DNA of 64,000 nucleotides. Origin: Lathyrus oleraceus. Taxonomy: Eukaryota; Streptophyta; Magnoliopsida; Fabales; Fabaceae. Shown one piece after another: positions 12,928-23,832 of the stretch (the stretch's first letter is position 1; every line of letters begins with the position of its first letter). The stretch is taken from the NCBI RefSeq assembly GCF_024323335.1, contig NC_066584.1:274389618-274453617 (forward strand). The letters are read 5' to 3'. Position numbers and translations under genes: made by a program. The notes beneath the pieces were generated by a model. That model was not told where the DNA came from. It searched no databases and saw only the letters and a program-made list of their open reading frames with translations.

Positions 12928-13362
12928 TTTTTATTTACATATTTGGTATGAGTTTTATTTTTCTAAATACTATGGTTTACAATATTTTATGAGTTAATTT
13001 GAAGAATTTTGAATCACATTTAAATTTAATTTTGATATTTTTATTTATTTATTTATTGTTTCTTTTTAAACTGCAAATAATGGATACAAGTACGGACACT
13101 GAGATGCCCAAAGGATGTGGACAATCTTTAAGATTGTTGTCCATTAAAATATAATTCGGATACGGATACTTTTTTTAAAATTTGAATATAAGAACAAACA
13201 CTATAATATCTTTTCCAAAAAATATTCATTGCCATCCCTATATAACCACCAATTATTTAACGAATTTAAAAATATGAAATTTGCCTAATATAGGACGGAA
13301 GTTTATATAATATAGGACGGAAGTAGGTAACTAACAATTACTAGAAATGATTTGCAAATATA
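12928..13362 (+). repeat. Direct repeat, right copy, flanking the Ogre-like fragment
   Basis: Matches 8817-9152 over its whole length, with an additional roughly 90 bp in the middle (13100-13200). It starts directly after the Ogre tail (…CATATATCTTTGC) and ends at TTTGCAAATATA, the same phrase at which the left copy meets the Ogre fragment. Confidence 0.85.
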
Positions 13363-13716
13363 TTATATGCACAATACATATAAAAAAATACAAAAACAAT
13401 GCCTATAAATGTTATAAATTCAAACAAAAACAATATTTCTACTTATTTCATTTAAACAATGCATATACTTTACAAATTTACTAAAATAACGATTTTTATT
13501 GTTCCATTTAACCAATTTTTCAATTAAAATGTCAAACATGTCACCAACTATAAAAAGAAATTACTACTTCTTATCTAATTTATAAAAAAACACCTTACCT
13601 TTTACATCATTAATTAAATTCTCTTATAAACCGTTTCTTATTCAATGTAACTAAAAATAAATTGTATATTAATTATTTAATTACTTTTATTTATTTTTAA
13701 TTGAGCCAGTGTTAAC

Positions 13717-13724
13717 TATAAATA
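13717..13724 (+). promoter_or_regulatory. TATA box of the defensin-like gene
   Basis: TATAAATA lies 85 bp upstream of the ATG at 13809, a normal plant spacing for a short 5' untranslated region. Confidence 0.6.
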
Positions 13725-13808
13725 CATAGCTTTTGATTGATTAGTAACAACAAAAATATATTATAGCAACAAATCCAAATAATCTTGATTAAAAAAAACA
13801 CTTGTCTA

Positions 13809-14310
13809 ATGGCCAAGTGCATTTCAAACAAAATCTTTTCACATGTCTTTATCTTCGTGATTACATTCTTCACAAGTAAGTTTCTCCATCATCAAAATAC
13901 TATTTTTTTTAACTGCAAATATATAGAAATCTCACTAACATTTGTGTCATTGTTTTGCCCTAATCTGTGGGAGCATAGTGCAATCAACACAAGTAGGAGC
14001 TTCATGTTCAAGAATTATAGGTGACTGTGCTAAGCAAAATTGTCAAGATACTTGTCGAAATTTTCCAGGTGCTGCTGGTGGACGTGGATCATGTCATTAC
14101 TACAACCTATGCACTTGTGCGTTCAATTTCACACCTCCTACACCTAAAGGACAATATGCTTGCAGTATGGGGTTAGGGCTTTGCGATGATACCTGTGATT
14201 CAAAGTGTTGCAATGAAAGGTGTGCTAAAACATATGTTTTTTACAAGGCTACTGGATCATGTATGAATGCCAAAGAGAGAAAGTATTGCATTTGTTCCTA
14301 TAATAATTGA
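13809..14310 (+). CDS. Defensin-like secreted cysteine-rich protein, two-domain type
   Basis: Two exons: 13809-13875 (67 nt) and 13979-14310 (332 nt), with a 103 nt GT-AG intron (CAA|GTAAGT, then CATAG|TG). This gives 399 nt in phase, 132 residues. Exon 1 plus the junction codes for a hydrophobic signal peptide (MAKCISNKIFSH then VFIFVITFFT). The mature part has 16 cysteines in two blocks. The first runs from GASC through GDC, NC, DTC, GSC and the LCTC pair. The second runs from YAC through GLC, DTC, the CC pair and ERC to GSC and the CIC end. The paired CxC near each block's end and the G-x-C before it fit the cysteine-stabilised alpha-beta fold. In this family (DEFL/low-molecular-weight cysteine-rich proteins) roles range from antimicrobial defence to pollen-pistil signalling; which applies here cannot be read from sequence. 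Arrangement in exons (signal peptide in exon 1, cysteine part in exon 2) is typical. There are no frame breaks. A TATA box and a poly(A) signal flank it. Confidence 0.85.
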
Positions 14311-14338
14311 ATTGTTCCTAGTCATTATCCATTGAAAT

Positions 14339-14344
14339 AATAAA
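14339..14344 (+). terminator. Poly(A) signal of the defensin-like gene
   Basis: AATAAA 29 bases after the stop codon, within a run of AATAA-type motifs. Confidence 0.5.
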
Positions 14345-15235
14345 TGAAATAATAATGTGTTACTAGAAGGCCATACTTTTTTTAAATAGGAAAGGTATAG
14401 CTTTTCTATAAGTCTTATATTTTATATTTTAAATTAAAATACAAAAATATTACTCAATAATTATGAAGAATTTATGGAAAAAATTAAAAAAAATTATGAA
14501 CAATCTCTTAAGTCATTTTCATGAGTTATTTTTATAAATTCTATGAAATAAATAATATCACAAAATTTAAGTTAATAGATAAATTCAAATGAGTCAATAG
14601 AAATAAATATTAAATTTTATTGATTTTTTAATTTGTATAATATTAATTGAGTTATTTATTTAAATATTTAAATAAAATAGATTTTTAAGTAGGTTAATAG
14701 ACCAATCAAATTTTCGAAAATAATATATTCAAGTTTATCAGAGTTAGAGTTTAAAATTTTTAGTAAGTGATACTCAAGTTTGACAAATTCTATGATTCCG
14801 GCCTAATCTATTATGACCCTTAGTTTCTGGTACTTTTGATTTTTATGTTTTTTTTTCTTCAAATCTTTAATAGTATCTCTAATGTTTAATATATAAAACA
14901 TTATTTTTTTATATTTATCGAAGAAGAATTAATGTATTTGAACTATATTGGATACATTGATTTTTCAATAAATTTTAAAAATATTTTTTTTCAATATATC
15001 ATTTCATTCAAGTTAAAATTCTTTATTAAATTCGGTCTTTAAGTGATTGTACTTGTTGTGAGTCTAATAATTTATAACTAAATGTTACCTCAAGAACCAC
15101 CCGAAAGAAATGAGCTACTAGAAAATCTTGAGTAAGGTTGTCCAATAAAGTTGGTACACGTTTTTGAGTGAAAAATATAATTTATAAATAAAATATATAT
15201 AAAATATTTAAATTGCAATAAATAAAAAGTTGAAC
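14345..15235. other. AT-rich intergenic DNA
   Basis: Very AT-rich, with no ORF, repeat or RNA gene I can support. It ends at the 3' side of the minus-strand transposase remnant. Confidence 0.5.
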
Positions 15236-17643
15236 ATGAAATCATGTCTTTGAGTAATTTGAAATCATCAATAATAATCTCAGAATTAATATTTGTAGCA
15301 ATTTTTATTTTAATGTGAATTGTCATAGAAAATCAACTTTCATTTTGCTTTTTAATCTGGTCTTGAAAATTTTCATTGTCGAAAAATAATTGAATAGTAG
15401 TCGTAGATACAGAGAGAGTCATGACAAGACAGAACAATCTATCAATTAAATAGTAAATTTCATTCTTTTCGATTGCAACCAAAGATGAACATAAGTCTTG
15501 AATAGTTGATAAATTATTCAAATTTGATGATTGATGAGCGTCAATAATAAAATGCCGAAGTTGAAATTACAAATTAATCCTCCTTTGCTCATTGAAGTTC
15601 ATAGGATAATATTTTTAAACTAGAGTGCAAATAGTATCAAAGTTAAAAGCCTTCTAATTATCATTGGGAGCCAAAGTACAACTTAGAGTTAACAAATCAA
15701 CCGCTTTCTCACTAAATCTACTATTCAACTCTTGTAATTGTTTGTCAATGATAGTGAAAAATATTTCAACTCTAAAATAATGTTCAGTGGTTACCTAGTT
15801 CTCTTCAAGAAGAGAGCATTCAAATCTTATTGTTGAATGAATATCATCAAGATCAAAAATCTCAACATCATGTTTTTTCTTACAAAAAGACTTCACACAA
15901 GTAAACAATGTATCCCAATCATCTTATCTTAATTCTTGAATAAGAGTTTTTATTGCACAAACCAAATGCATAACATTAACTACATCTTGAAATTGTTGTT
16001 GCAAGGCTTGGTAAAAACATATTTGTGACACCCATAATTTCTTTCATCAGATGCAATATAAATATAAAATCAAATAATTTCAAGTAATTGTAAGCACTAT
16101 CAACATCTCCACGTGAAGCATAATTTAATCCTTCATTGGAGTTTCTTTTAAAAACAATACAAGTTGCTTCATACATATTTATCAAGATACTGATATAAGA
16201 GAAGTGTGAAGCCCAATGAGTATCACCAACACGTCTCAAAGTACCAATTTGGTTTTCACCTTTACTAGTTACAATCTCACTAATCTCTAACAAATATTCA
16301 ATTTCATCTAATTGGGAAGCTTGTAACTCAATATGGAACTTTGTAGAATAACAAAAATCATTCACAATAAGTGTTAGCTTATCAAAGAATTGATTAATTG
16401 ATTTAACTTCTCTTGACGCATTAACCAGGGCAAATTGCAATCGATGAGGAAAATAATGAACATAATATGAATAAGGACAATCCTTCATAAATAGTGCTTA
16501 TAAATTGTTCCATTCTCCTCTCATACTTCTAGCATCATCATAACCTTGACCACGAATGTTAGAGACATCAAGGTTATGTAGAGAAAGTATATCACATACT
16601 TTTTACTTCAGAGTTAAAGATGTAGTGTCATTAACACGTGCAAGACCAAAAAATATCTCTTTTATAATACCATATTTATCAACAAATCTCAAAGCAAAAG
16701 ACGTTTTCTCTTTTTTAGATTCATCACGAGCTTCATCTACAACTATACAAAATTTGGAATCACCAATTTCTTCATGGGTGTGCTTTTTCACCCTATTTGA
16801 AAGAATGTGCATGATCTCTTTTTGAATTTTATGTGAAGTATACTTTCAATTAGATGAAGCATTTTCCAACACAACTTTTGAAACTTCATCATTGTAACAT
16901 ACAAAGAGTTTTATCAATTGAAGAAAAATACCTTGGTTTAGTGATTCTTTACTTTCATCATGACCTCTAAAAGCACAAGCTTGAAAAGTTAACCAATGAA
17001 ATGTGTCAATTGAAGTCTTGAGACGTAGTCGATTCTTCATAATTTCAATCAAACTTTGAGCTTGAATAATGTTTCCATATTGATTCAACAAGTCTTGACA
17101 AGCTTTCATAGCATTGTTGTGTGGTGAACAAGGATCCTTCATTATGTGTTCAAGAAAGGCACAATACTTTCCATTTCTAACTTTCTTTCAACCTCTAACA
17201 CGTGTAGAAATGAAGACATATGAACCAGGACGCCCACTTGGTATTTTGATAAAAAGATAACATGTCAAGCAATAAGCAGCATCCTCTGGAGATGAATATT
17301 CTAACCATGATGAAAAAATATTAAACCAAGCGTGTTAAAATCTTCTTTGATGATCTTATTTACCAGACAATAGATATTGCTCTAAATCCATTTGATATAG
17401 ACTCCATTTTAAATAAACTCTTCGTATTTCATCAATTAGATTTAATGGATATTCCCATATTGGAGAATGTTTTCCAGGATCACGTTCTAAAGAATTCTCA
17501 ATGTCATATGGGCAAACTATATTAACATTTTCTTCAATTCTTAGATTATCAAGAAATCTTTGAAGGTCTGACACATAATTTATATTTTCTTCATCTCTTT
17601 CTTTCCTCTTGAAAAAAGAATTAATTTTTCTACTCTTCATCAT
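15236..17643 (-). pseudogene. hAT-type transposase with TTF zinc finger/DUF4371 architecture, decayed
   Basis: Read on the minus strand. The start is at 17643 (MKSRKINSFFKRK), the usual beginning of plant TTF-type zinc finger/HAT-dimerisation proteins. Next come a TTF-finger remnant (DAAYCLTCYLF near 17265), the DUF4371 stretch (FHWLTFQACAFRGHDES; CIVVDEARDESKKEKTSFAL; VDKYGIIKEIFFGLARV), and the region like zinc-finger MYM-type protein 1 (YYVHYFPHRLQFALVNAS; NQIGTLRRVGDTHWASHFSY; LFDFIFILHLMKEIMGVT). Last is a hAT dimerisation end (15333-15521, LSTIQDLC...VMTLSVSTTT). At least five frame shifts or stops interrupt it (near 17330, 17150, 16840, 16500, 15970). The family descends from hAT transposases. 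This copy is dead. Element termini were not identified. Confidence 0.78.
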
Positions 17644-19760
17644 CAATTTGGTGCTACAAAAACAAACAAAAAAAATATAAACTTTAACAACATTGACAAA
17701 CATTGATCAATGTTAACAAAACATCAAAGTTTAACAGCATTGCTTAACATTGACAAAACAGAAGAAAAAAATACACTTTGACAACATTGTTTAACATTGA
17801 CAAAATAGAAGAAAAAAAATACACTTTAACATTGTCAAACATTGCTGAAAGACACAATTTTAAATTAAAAAAAAAAACCTTGATTACAAATTACAGAAAA
17901 CTCACATTAACGTTGACAAAATATAAAAAAAATTACACTTTAACAAACTCAGAAAACTCTGATCCTTTATTGAAAACTGACATTGTTGATTGTTCAACAT
18001 AAAAAAATGAAGAACACAAAATTATTTATTATTCTTACTCACAACAACAAACAATGGCAAAAGAAATGGATGAACCGGCGGCGGAAACTTTCGTGCGGCG
18101 TGGCGATGATGCCGTGGGGCGGACAGGCGAATAAAATCGGAACCGGCGGCGAGTGGAACAGTGACAAGAAAGAAAGTAAAAGTGTGTTTGAAATGAGAAA
18201 AAAGAAAGGGAAAAAATACACAATTACAGGAAATAAGAGAAGAATTAGGTTTCAATGGCAATGTTGTAATGTTTTAATTTAAATAAGGGTGTCTTTGTAT
18301 TTTTACTCATAAAAAATTAGAAAAAAAGTTTGGGGTTCCGACCCTGAACATAAATGAATTGTGAAAATCTATGTATCATACTTTCAAGTGATGGAACAAT
18401 GATTTACCTCACACACGAAATAACTAATAATATGTGTTGTCCAACGAAACAACATAACCAATTTCAAACTGTCTATGCATAGTTAGTAACTTTTTGGTTT
18501 AAATGAATTTTAATTCTATATTTAAGTGTTTTTAACTTTTTGATTCCCTTTTTTAGAATTCATATTTTTTTATCTCTTTGTTTTTTTCTTTTTATATTGA
18601 TTAGGATAAAAAATATTTTGATCAACTGCATGTATTTTGTAGTGAGATTGATTATCATTGATTGAGCATTTTGGTTTGGATCATCACAGGTCCTTTGGTG
18701 AGACTAACCTGTTTATAATTAACTCCAACAAATATTTATGTCCTTTACTTTTTTTGAACCATAATGAGTAGCGGCTCTACATTAATAGTGAAACAAAACA
18801 ATGTGAGAGAAACTTACAGAGGATGATTCAAGTTGAAGAGGAAGTTGCTGTAAAATTTATGAGCGCGCAATGTTAATGACATCTTGGAAATTTCTGAAAC
18901 AGTTGTTAACATCACTGACCAAATTCTCATAAGCTGCTTCAAAAGCTTCCAACCAAAATTGAGGTAATCTAATGGAGTTGCTATGACTTCTAGTGTACAC
19001 TTCTCACATGTCTCACGACCTTCTCTCTCTCCTCCACTTCCTATTTCTCAAGTAAAATAGCAGCACAAAAACAAAACGCAATATTACATGTTTTCTGTGT
19101 TAGAAAAGCGATGGTTTACTTTGCAGGTGAAGAATAAGTCCCACATTCGATTTTAAACAATATTGATGTTTATATAATTCACGAATGTTTAAAGATTGTT
19201 TTATTCTTGTTTGCAAAGAGGTTGAACTCAAAATACTTGTTTCAAAGTTTGTTTTATTTATATCAATAATTTACTAAAAACCCTTATTTAATAATTAAAA
19301 TTAAAAATGATTAATTAATTCTTTAAAAGATAAATATCATACTCATCAATACCAAATTATTAAAAATATTTTTTTAATTATATTTACCCATGTCAAGTCT
19401 CTAAGGGAGCCAACAAAACTTCAAACAAAGTAAAATTGAGAGATAAAAATCTAAATTTTAAAATAGTAAAAGCAAAAAATTAAAAACATTTAAACAGATG
19501 AATTAAAAGTGAATCTAAACCTTAATTTTTTAATAATTAAAAATGTAAGAATAGATGATAAGAGATAGAGTAAACAAACTAACATATGAGAATATCATAC
19601 CATTTTGTTTGATTTATAGTAGAGACACGTATGGGGCAATTATTCCAAGCTAAATTCTTCCATTCGTCCATAAAACCATCGTAATGAAAAAAATCACTAC
19701 AAAATCACTTGAGGAAAACCACTTTGTGTCAATAGATATGAGTTTGAGATCAAAGTCAAA
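17644..19760. other. Upstream region of the hAT remnant and AT-rich intergenic DNA
   Basis: At 18050-18200 a short GC-rich patch lies upstream of the transposase start on the minus strand, and may be its 5' untranslated region. ORFs in several frames there overlap and look like chance. From 18300 to 19760 I see no gene. Short ACATTGACAAAA-type phrases repeat loosely at 17690-17940. Confidence 0.4.
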
Positions 19761-19782
19761 TTATATTACCGAAGCAACACTT

Positions 19783-19995
19783 TGTTTATAATGTATCAAG
19801 TGTGAGTAGTGCGAGTAATATTTCCACATTGGTTGGAAATATGGAGACTTGAGCATTTATAAGTGAGAGAATCCACTCACCTATCACCTTGAGATTTTGG
19901 ATGAATATGTGGTGTGTCTCTCACAAATGTGTTGCTCTAAAACGAAGAAGTCTCATAATATTCAATGCTCCCTAGTAAAAAAAACTCCTTCAACA
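19783..19995 (+). repeat. TRIM LTR 1
   Basis: 213 bp, starts TGTTTATAATG after CACTT and ends CTCCTTCAACA. The following primer-binding site reads TGGTATCATGAG. Confidence 0.85.
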
Positions 19996-20209
19996 AATGG
20001 TATCATGAGTCTTTGGTTCGAGAAAGGGATCGACTTACTTGTATCAAAAGTCAACGACGCCAGTATGGTGAATAAGAAACGTTCTGTTGAAGAGTACCAA
20101 TGGTGTCAGTGTGGTGAATAAGAAACATTTCATGTGGTACAAGAGTCTGTGGAAGTAAGAAGAGATTTCACTTGAGGGGGAGTATTGTGGGCTCACACTC
20201 AAGAGGGAG

Positions 20210-20419
20210 TGTTAAGAATGTATCAAGTGTGAGTAGTATGGATAATAGTAACACATTGGTTGGAAATGTGGAAACTTGAGCATTTATAAAGGAGAGAACC
20301 CACCCACCTATTACCTTAAGGTTTTGGGTGAATATGTGGTGTGTCTCTCACAAAGGTGTTGCTCTAAAAGAAGAAGTCGCACAATGTTCAATGCTCCATA
20401 GTGAAAAACTCCCCCAACA
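20210..20419 (+). repeat. TRIM LTR 2
   Basis: 210 bp, starts TGTTAAGAATG and ends CTCCCCCAACA. It is preceded by a purine tract AAGAGGGAG and followed by ATGATATCAGAGTC. Confidence 0.85.
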
Positions 20420-20631
20420 AATGATATCAGAGTCTGGTTCGAAAAATGGATCGACTTACTTGTATAGAAATTCAACACCACGAGGGTGGTGAGTATGAAA
20501 CATTCCATTGAAGAATGTCAACGGCGTCAGGGTGGTGAATAAGAAACGTTTTATGTGGTACAAGAGTTTTGTGGAAGTAAGAAGAACTTTCACTTGAGGG
20601 GGAGCATTGTGGACTCACACTTGAGGGGGAG

Positions 20632-20843
20632 TATTAAGAATGTATCAAGTGTGAGTAGTGTGGGTAATAGTCACACATTGGTTGGAAATATGAAGACTTG
20701 AGTATTTATAAGTGAGATAACCCACTCACTTATTACCTTAAAGTTTTGGGTGAATATGTGGTGTGTGTCTCACAAAAGGTATTGCTCAAGAAAAAGAAGT
20801 CCCAAAATGTTCAATGCTTCCTAGTAAAAAAACTCCCCCAACA
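20632..20843 (+). repeat. TRIM LTR 3
   Basis: 212 bp, starts TATTAAGAATG (TG mutated to TA) and ends CTCCCCCAACA. It is preceded by TTGAGGGGGAG and followed by ACGGTATCAGAGTC. Confidence 0.85.
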
Positions 20844-21054
20844 AACGGTATCAGAGTCTGGTTCGAGATAGGGAACGACTTACTTGTCTCGAAAGTCAAC
20901 AACGTCAGTGTGGTGGATAAGAAACGTTTCGTTGAAGGGTGTCAATGGCGCCAGTGTGGTGAATAAGAAATGTTGTATATGGTACAAGAGTTTGTGGAAG
21001 TTAAAAAAGCTTTCACTTGAGGGGGAGCATTATGGACTCACACTTGAGGGGGAG

Positions 21055-21262
21055 TATTGAGAATGTATCAAGTGTTAGTAGTGTGGGTAATAGTTCCACA
21101 TTGGTTGGAAATGTGGAGACTTGAGTATTTATAAGTGAGAGAACCCACCTATCACCTTAAGATTTTGGGTGAATATGTGGTGTGTCTCTCACAAATGTGT
21201 TGCTCTAAAAAGAAGAAGTCTCACAATATTCAATACTTCCTAATGAAAAAACTCCCCCAGCA
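21055..21262 (+). repeat. TRIM LTR 4
   Basis: 208 bp, starts TATTGAGAATG and ends CTCCCCCAGCA, directly followed by the right target copy CACTT. Confidence 0.85.
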
Positions 21263-22394
21263 CACTTAACTTTTTGACAATTTTATATGCACTACAACAT
21301 ATCATAGATTTTATTACAAATTGTTCACCTCGTAGTACAATCAACAGAGGTATAATATAAATATTAGGAGCGCAACACTATAATTTTTTTCAAAAAAGAA
21401 ATTATCTATTTTCTCAATTGAGTTGACGATCGAGAAAAAAAGTCTTCAGAAGATACGCATTTGAATTCAAATAATTATATTTTATGGCCTTCTAATTTAT
21501 TTAATTATTTTTATTTATCACTTATTTCTTCGCTTGATCTAGCAACCGAGTGAGAAAGTTTTGGTCAACTCAAATTTTTTATCAAACCTCATTCAATTTT
21601 CAGCAACGGCATTTTAACACCTTTTACTTATTTATTTATTTATTTTATGTATAACCTAATCTCTTGGTTGAGCTTACAATTGAAAGAATTTTTTTTATCC
21701 AATTTGATGAAAAAATTAAATAATAAATCTTTATCTTCCATTTATAAAATAACAACGGTCAATATATTTCCAACTTATTAATCCACATGAAATATCAGCG
21801 ATCCGCGTGAGACCCTATCAGACAAAGGTAAACTTTTTATTGTTATTCTTAGTTTTGTTTATGTGAAGTGAAATATCTTCCTTTGAAGACAAATTTTTAG
21901 TCCATTTCTTACTTTGGAATTATTTTATTTCGATGCATATATAAGAATTGATTTGTTATGGATGTAGTTTGATATTTAATATAGTTTCTTCAATAAAGTA
22001 AACGACCCTCAGTATAATGTTGTTCTCAGTTTACTATTGTTGTCTTAATATGTATCATAGCTTTTTCTCAATAAAGTCAACAACTCTCACTTTAAGCATA
22101 AAAAAAATTATTAGAAACCTTTAGTTATATCAAGATTTATCATCTTTATTGGAAAGTTGTTGATGCAGAAGAGGCTAGCAAGCTGTTGAGCGTTGTTGCA
22201 ATTGCTTTGTCAAATTGTTCAAGTAACTATTACTTGTTGTTTATGAATAGAACATAATGAAATAATATATTATTTATTACTATTTCATAATATCTTTGCT
22301 TCAAATTTTGTGACAAACAATGGGGTGGAACAAAGTATGCAAACCTAAGAAAGAAGGAGCACTTGGATTCCTACACACTGAATTATTTTAGTAT

Positions 22395-22518
<124 letters not shown>

Positions 22519-22529
22519 TAAAATTTAAC

Positions 22530-23349
22530 TTACAAGAACGGTTTTTTGAACAACCTTTCCATCTTTGATTTCCTTCTTCCAAATGCAATACCTAGGCTGG
22601 AATGAAAGGTTTTCATCACTGGATTTATCACTAGTATTGTCTTCATCAGAACTACATCGCAAAAACAACCATCAATTGTCTTCTAACATACATTGAACCC
22701 CTATATACAAATCTAAGCTTAGACTTAACAATCCCTTACATTCTTATACTTACAACTTTTTATTTACTTTTTCTAATATTTATTCAACTCATAAGTTATC
22801 TAAAAATGATAAATATTAGTATGAAGAGAAAATCAGATGAAAGGTAGTATAAATATTAAACACCCCTTACATTGATAATACATCAGATCAAAGGATACTT
22901 ATTCAAAGGATACTTTTTCCAATAACATTTATACTACCTTTTACATATTAAGCTGGTGTCAACAATTACTTGTCACTATCAGATGAAAATGATATATGTG
23001 ATGGTGCTGCAACAGTCGTAGTTCTGGCAAGATTACCATCCACACCTTTTTCCCTTCCGCCTTCTTCAGCTATAGCAAGTTCTTTTCCCTCTAGTTTCAT
23101 TCCTTCACCTTCGTTACTTACATTGATGTTAGCCTTGGGAGTAAATTGTTCATCATCTCCAACTTCTTCAACTTCAGCAACACATTTTCCCTTTGGATCT
23201 TTACCTATTTCACATATAGGTGCATCTACCAGAGTTGAAGATGATCCCGCTATTGGTAATACCAGATTCCTCTCCTTGACGCTTCCACTATTCTGAATCT
23301 TCTCATACTCGAGAGATACCTGATCCAACCTCCTTCTTTTCCAAGTCAT
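22530..23349 (-). pseudogene. Unrecognised coding fragment, acidic/serine-rich C-terminus
   Basis: On the minus strand, 23349-22966 gives an open frame of 127 residues. It starts MTWKRRRLDQVSLEYEKIQN, has glutamate-rich middle parts and ends in SFSSDSDK plus stop. A further minus-strand stretch at about 22650-22530 reads like another acidic exon (CSSDEDNTSDKSSDEN; CIWKKEIKDGKVV). The composition resembles a C-terminal tail of a plant nuclear or DNA-binding protein. I do not recognise the family. It lies just upstream of a Helitron-like 3' end, so a captured gene piece is possible, but no Helitron 5' end was found to prove it. Confidence 0.4.
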
Positions 23350-23784
23350 TTCATTTTCAAGATTAGAGATGGGTCTGCAAAAACCATATATAACTCATAC
23401 ATAATGAGAAAAGGATTTTACAAAATGATGATGAACATGCAATAACCCTAAATTAGGTAGGATATTTTGGAAACTATTGGACAATAATCCAAATCATTTT
23501 CTCTATTTGAGGTGGCCGCTTCCACTCCTTTAGAACCTCTTCAAAACCTATTTCATTAATGAATTTAATGCTAATTTATAATTAGTATAAAAAAAATGTT
23601 TCATTTATCTTTTATTATATATAGTTTGGAAATTTTCAAATCGTTTTTCATCCTATATCTTCTATTTTAGCCCGACCATTATTTTTAATAATAATTCGAT
23701 TTTTAGCTAATGTTTTATTTTCAAAAAATTTAACAATTTTTTTTACACTTTATTTGTTTAATTAATTATTATTTTAAAAAAAAG

Positions 23785-23832
23785 TGTGTGTAACACACCA
23801 GTGCCCGTTCGAACGCACGGGTATCCCACTAG
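23785..23832 (+). mobile_element. Helitron-like 3' terminus
   Basis: CCCGT (23804-23808) and ACGGG (23817-23821) form a short GC-rich hairpin. Eleven bases later the sequence reads CTAG (23829-23832) followed by T, which fits the Helitron rule (hairpin, about 10 nt, CTRR, inserted between A and T). A second small palindrome GTGTGTGTAACACAC precedes it. The matching TC 5' end could not be located, so the length of the element is unknown. Confidence 0.6.

Larger units (their letters stand above)
19783..21262 (+). mobile_element. Tandem TRIM (terminal-repeat retrotransposon in miniature) array: 4 LTRs, 3 internal domains
   Basis: The array alternates LTRs (19783-19995, 20210-20419, 20632-20843, 21055-21262; 208-213 bp) with internal domains (19996-20209, 20420-20631, 20844-21054; about 212 bp). 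LTRs begin TGTTAAGAATG (TG or mutated TA) and end CTCCCCCAACA. Each internal domain starts with a methionine-initiator-tRNA type primer-binding site (ATGGTATCAGAGTC-like) and ends with a polypurine tract (TTGAGGGGGAG). The flanks are CACTT on both sides (19778-19782 and 21263-21267), a perfect 5 bp target duplication. No protein is encoded; such elements rely on enzymes from full-length retrotransposons. Each LTR has a TATA-like CATTTATAA. Two PPT-like motifs about 40 bp apart precede each downstream LTR. Confidence 0.9.
19761..22390 (+). repeat. Segmental duplication, copy A (interrupted by the TRIM array)
   Basis: With the TRIM array (19783-21262 plus one 5 bp target copy) set aside, 19761-19782 and 21268-22390 match 23833-24951. 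Shared landmarks are TTATATTA..GAAGCAACAC, GGAGCGCAACA, GAGGCTAGCAAGCTGTT and [10 protein letters not shown] coding DNA. The match ends at GAATTATTTTA, where a TA microsatellite begins. Differences are scattered substitutions and small indels. Confidence 0.85.

Noticed and set aside
18022..18282. Cluster of ORFs in four frames around a GC-rich patch
   Set aside because: The GC-rich patch upstream of the dead hAT opens frames by chance; no domain and no splice support.
19783..21262. Regularly spaced repeat considered as CRISPR-like or as a repeated small gene
   Set aside because: The unit is about 424 bp, has LTR ends, PBS and PPT, and lies in a plant genome; the short ORFs are not conserved between units.
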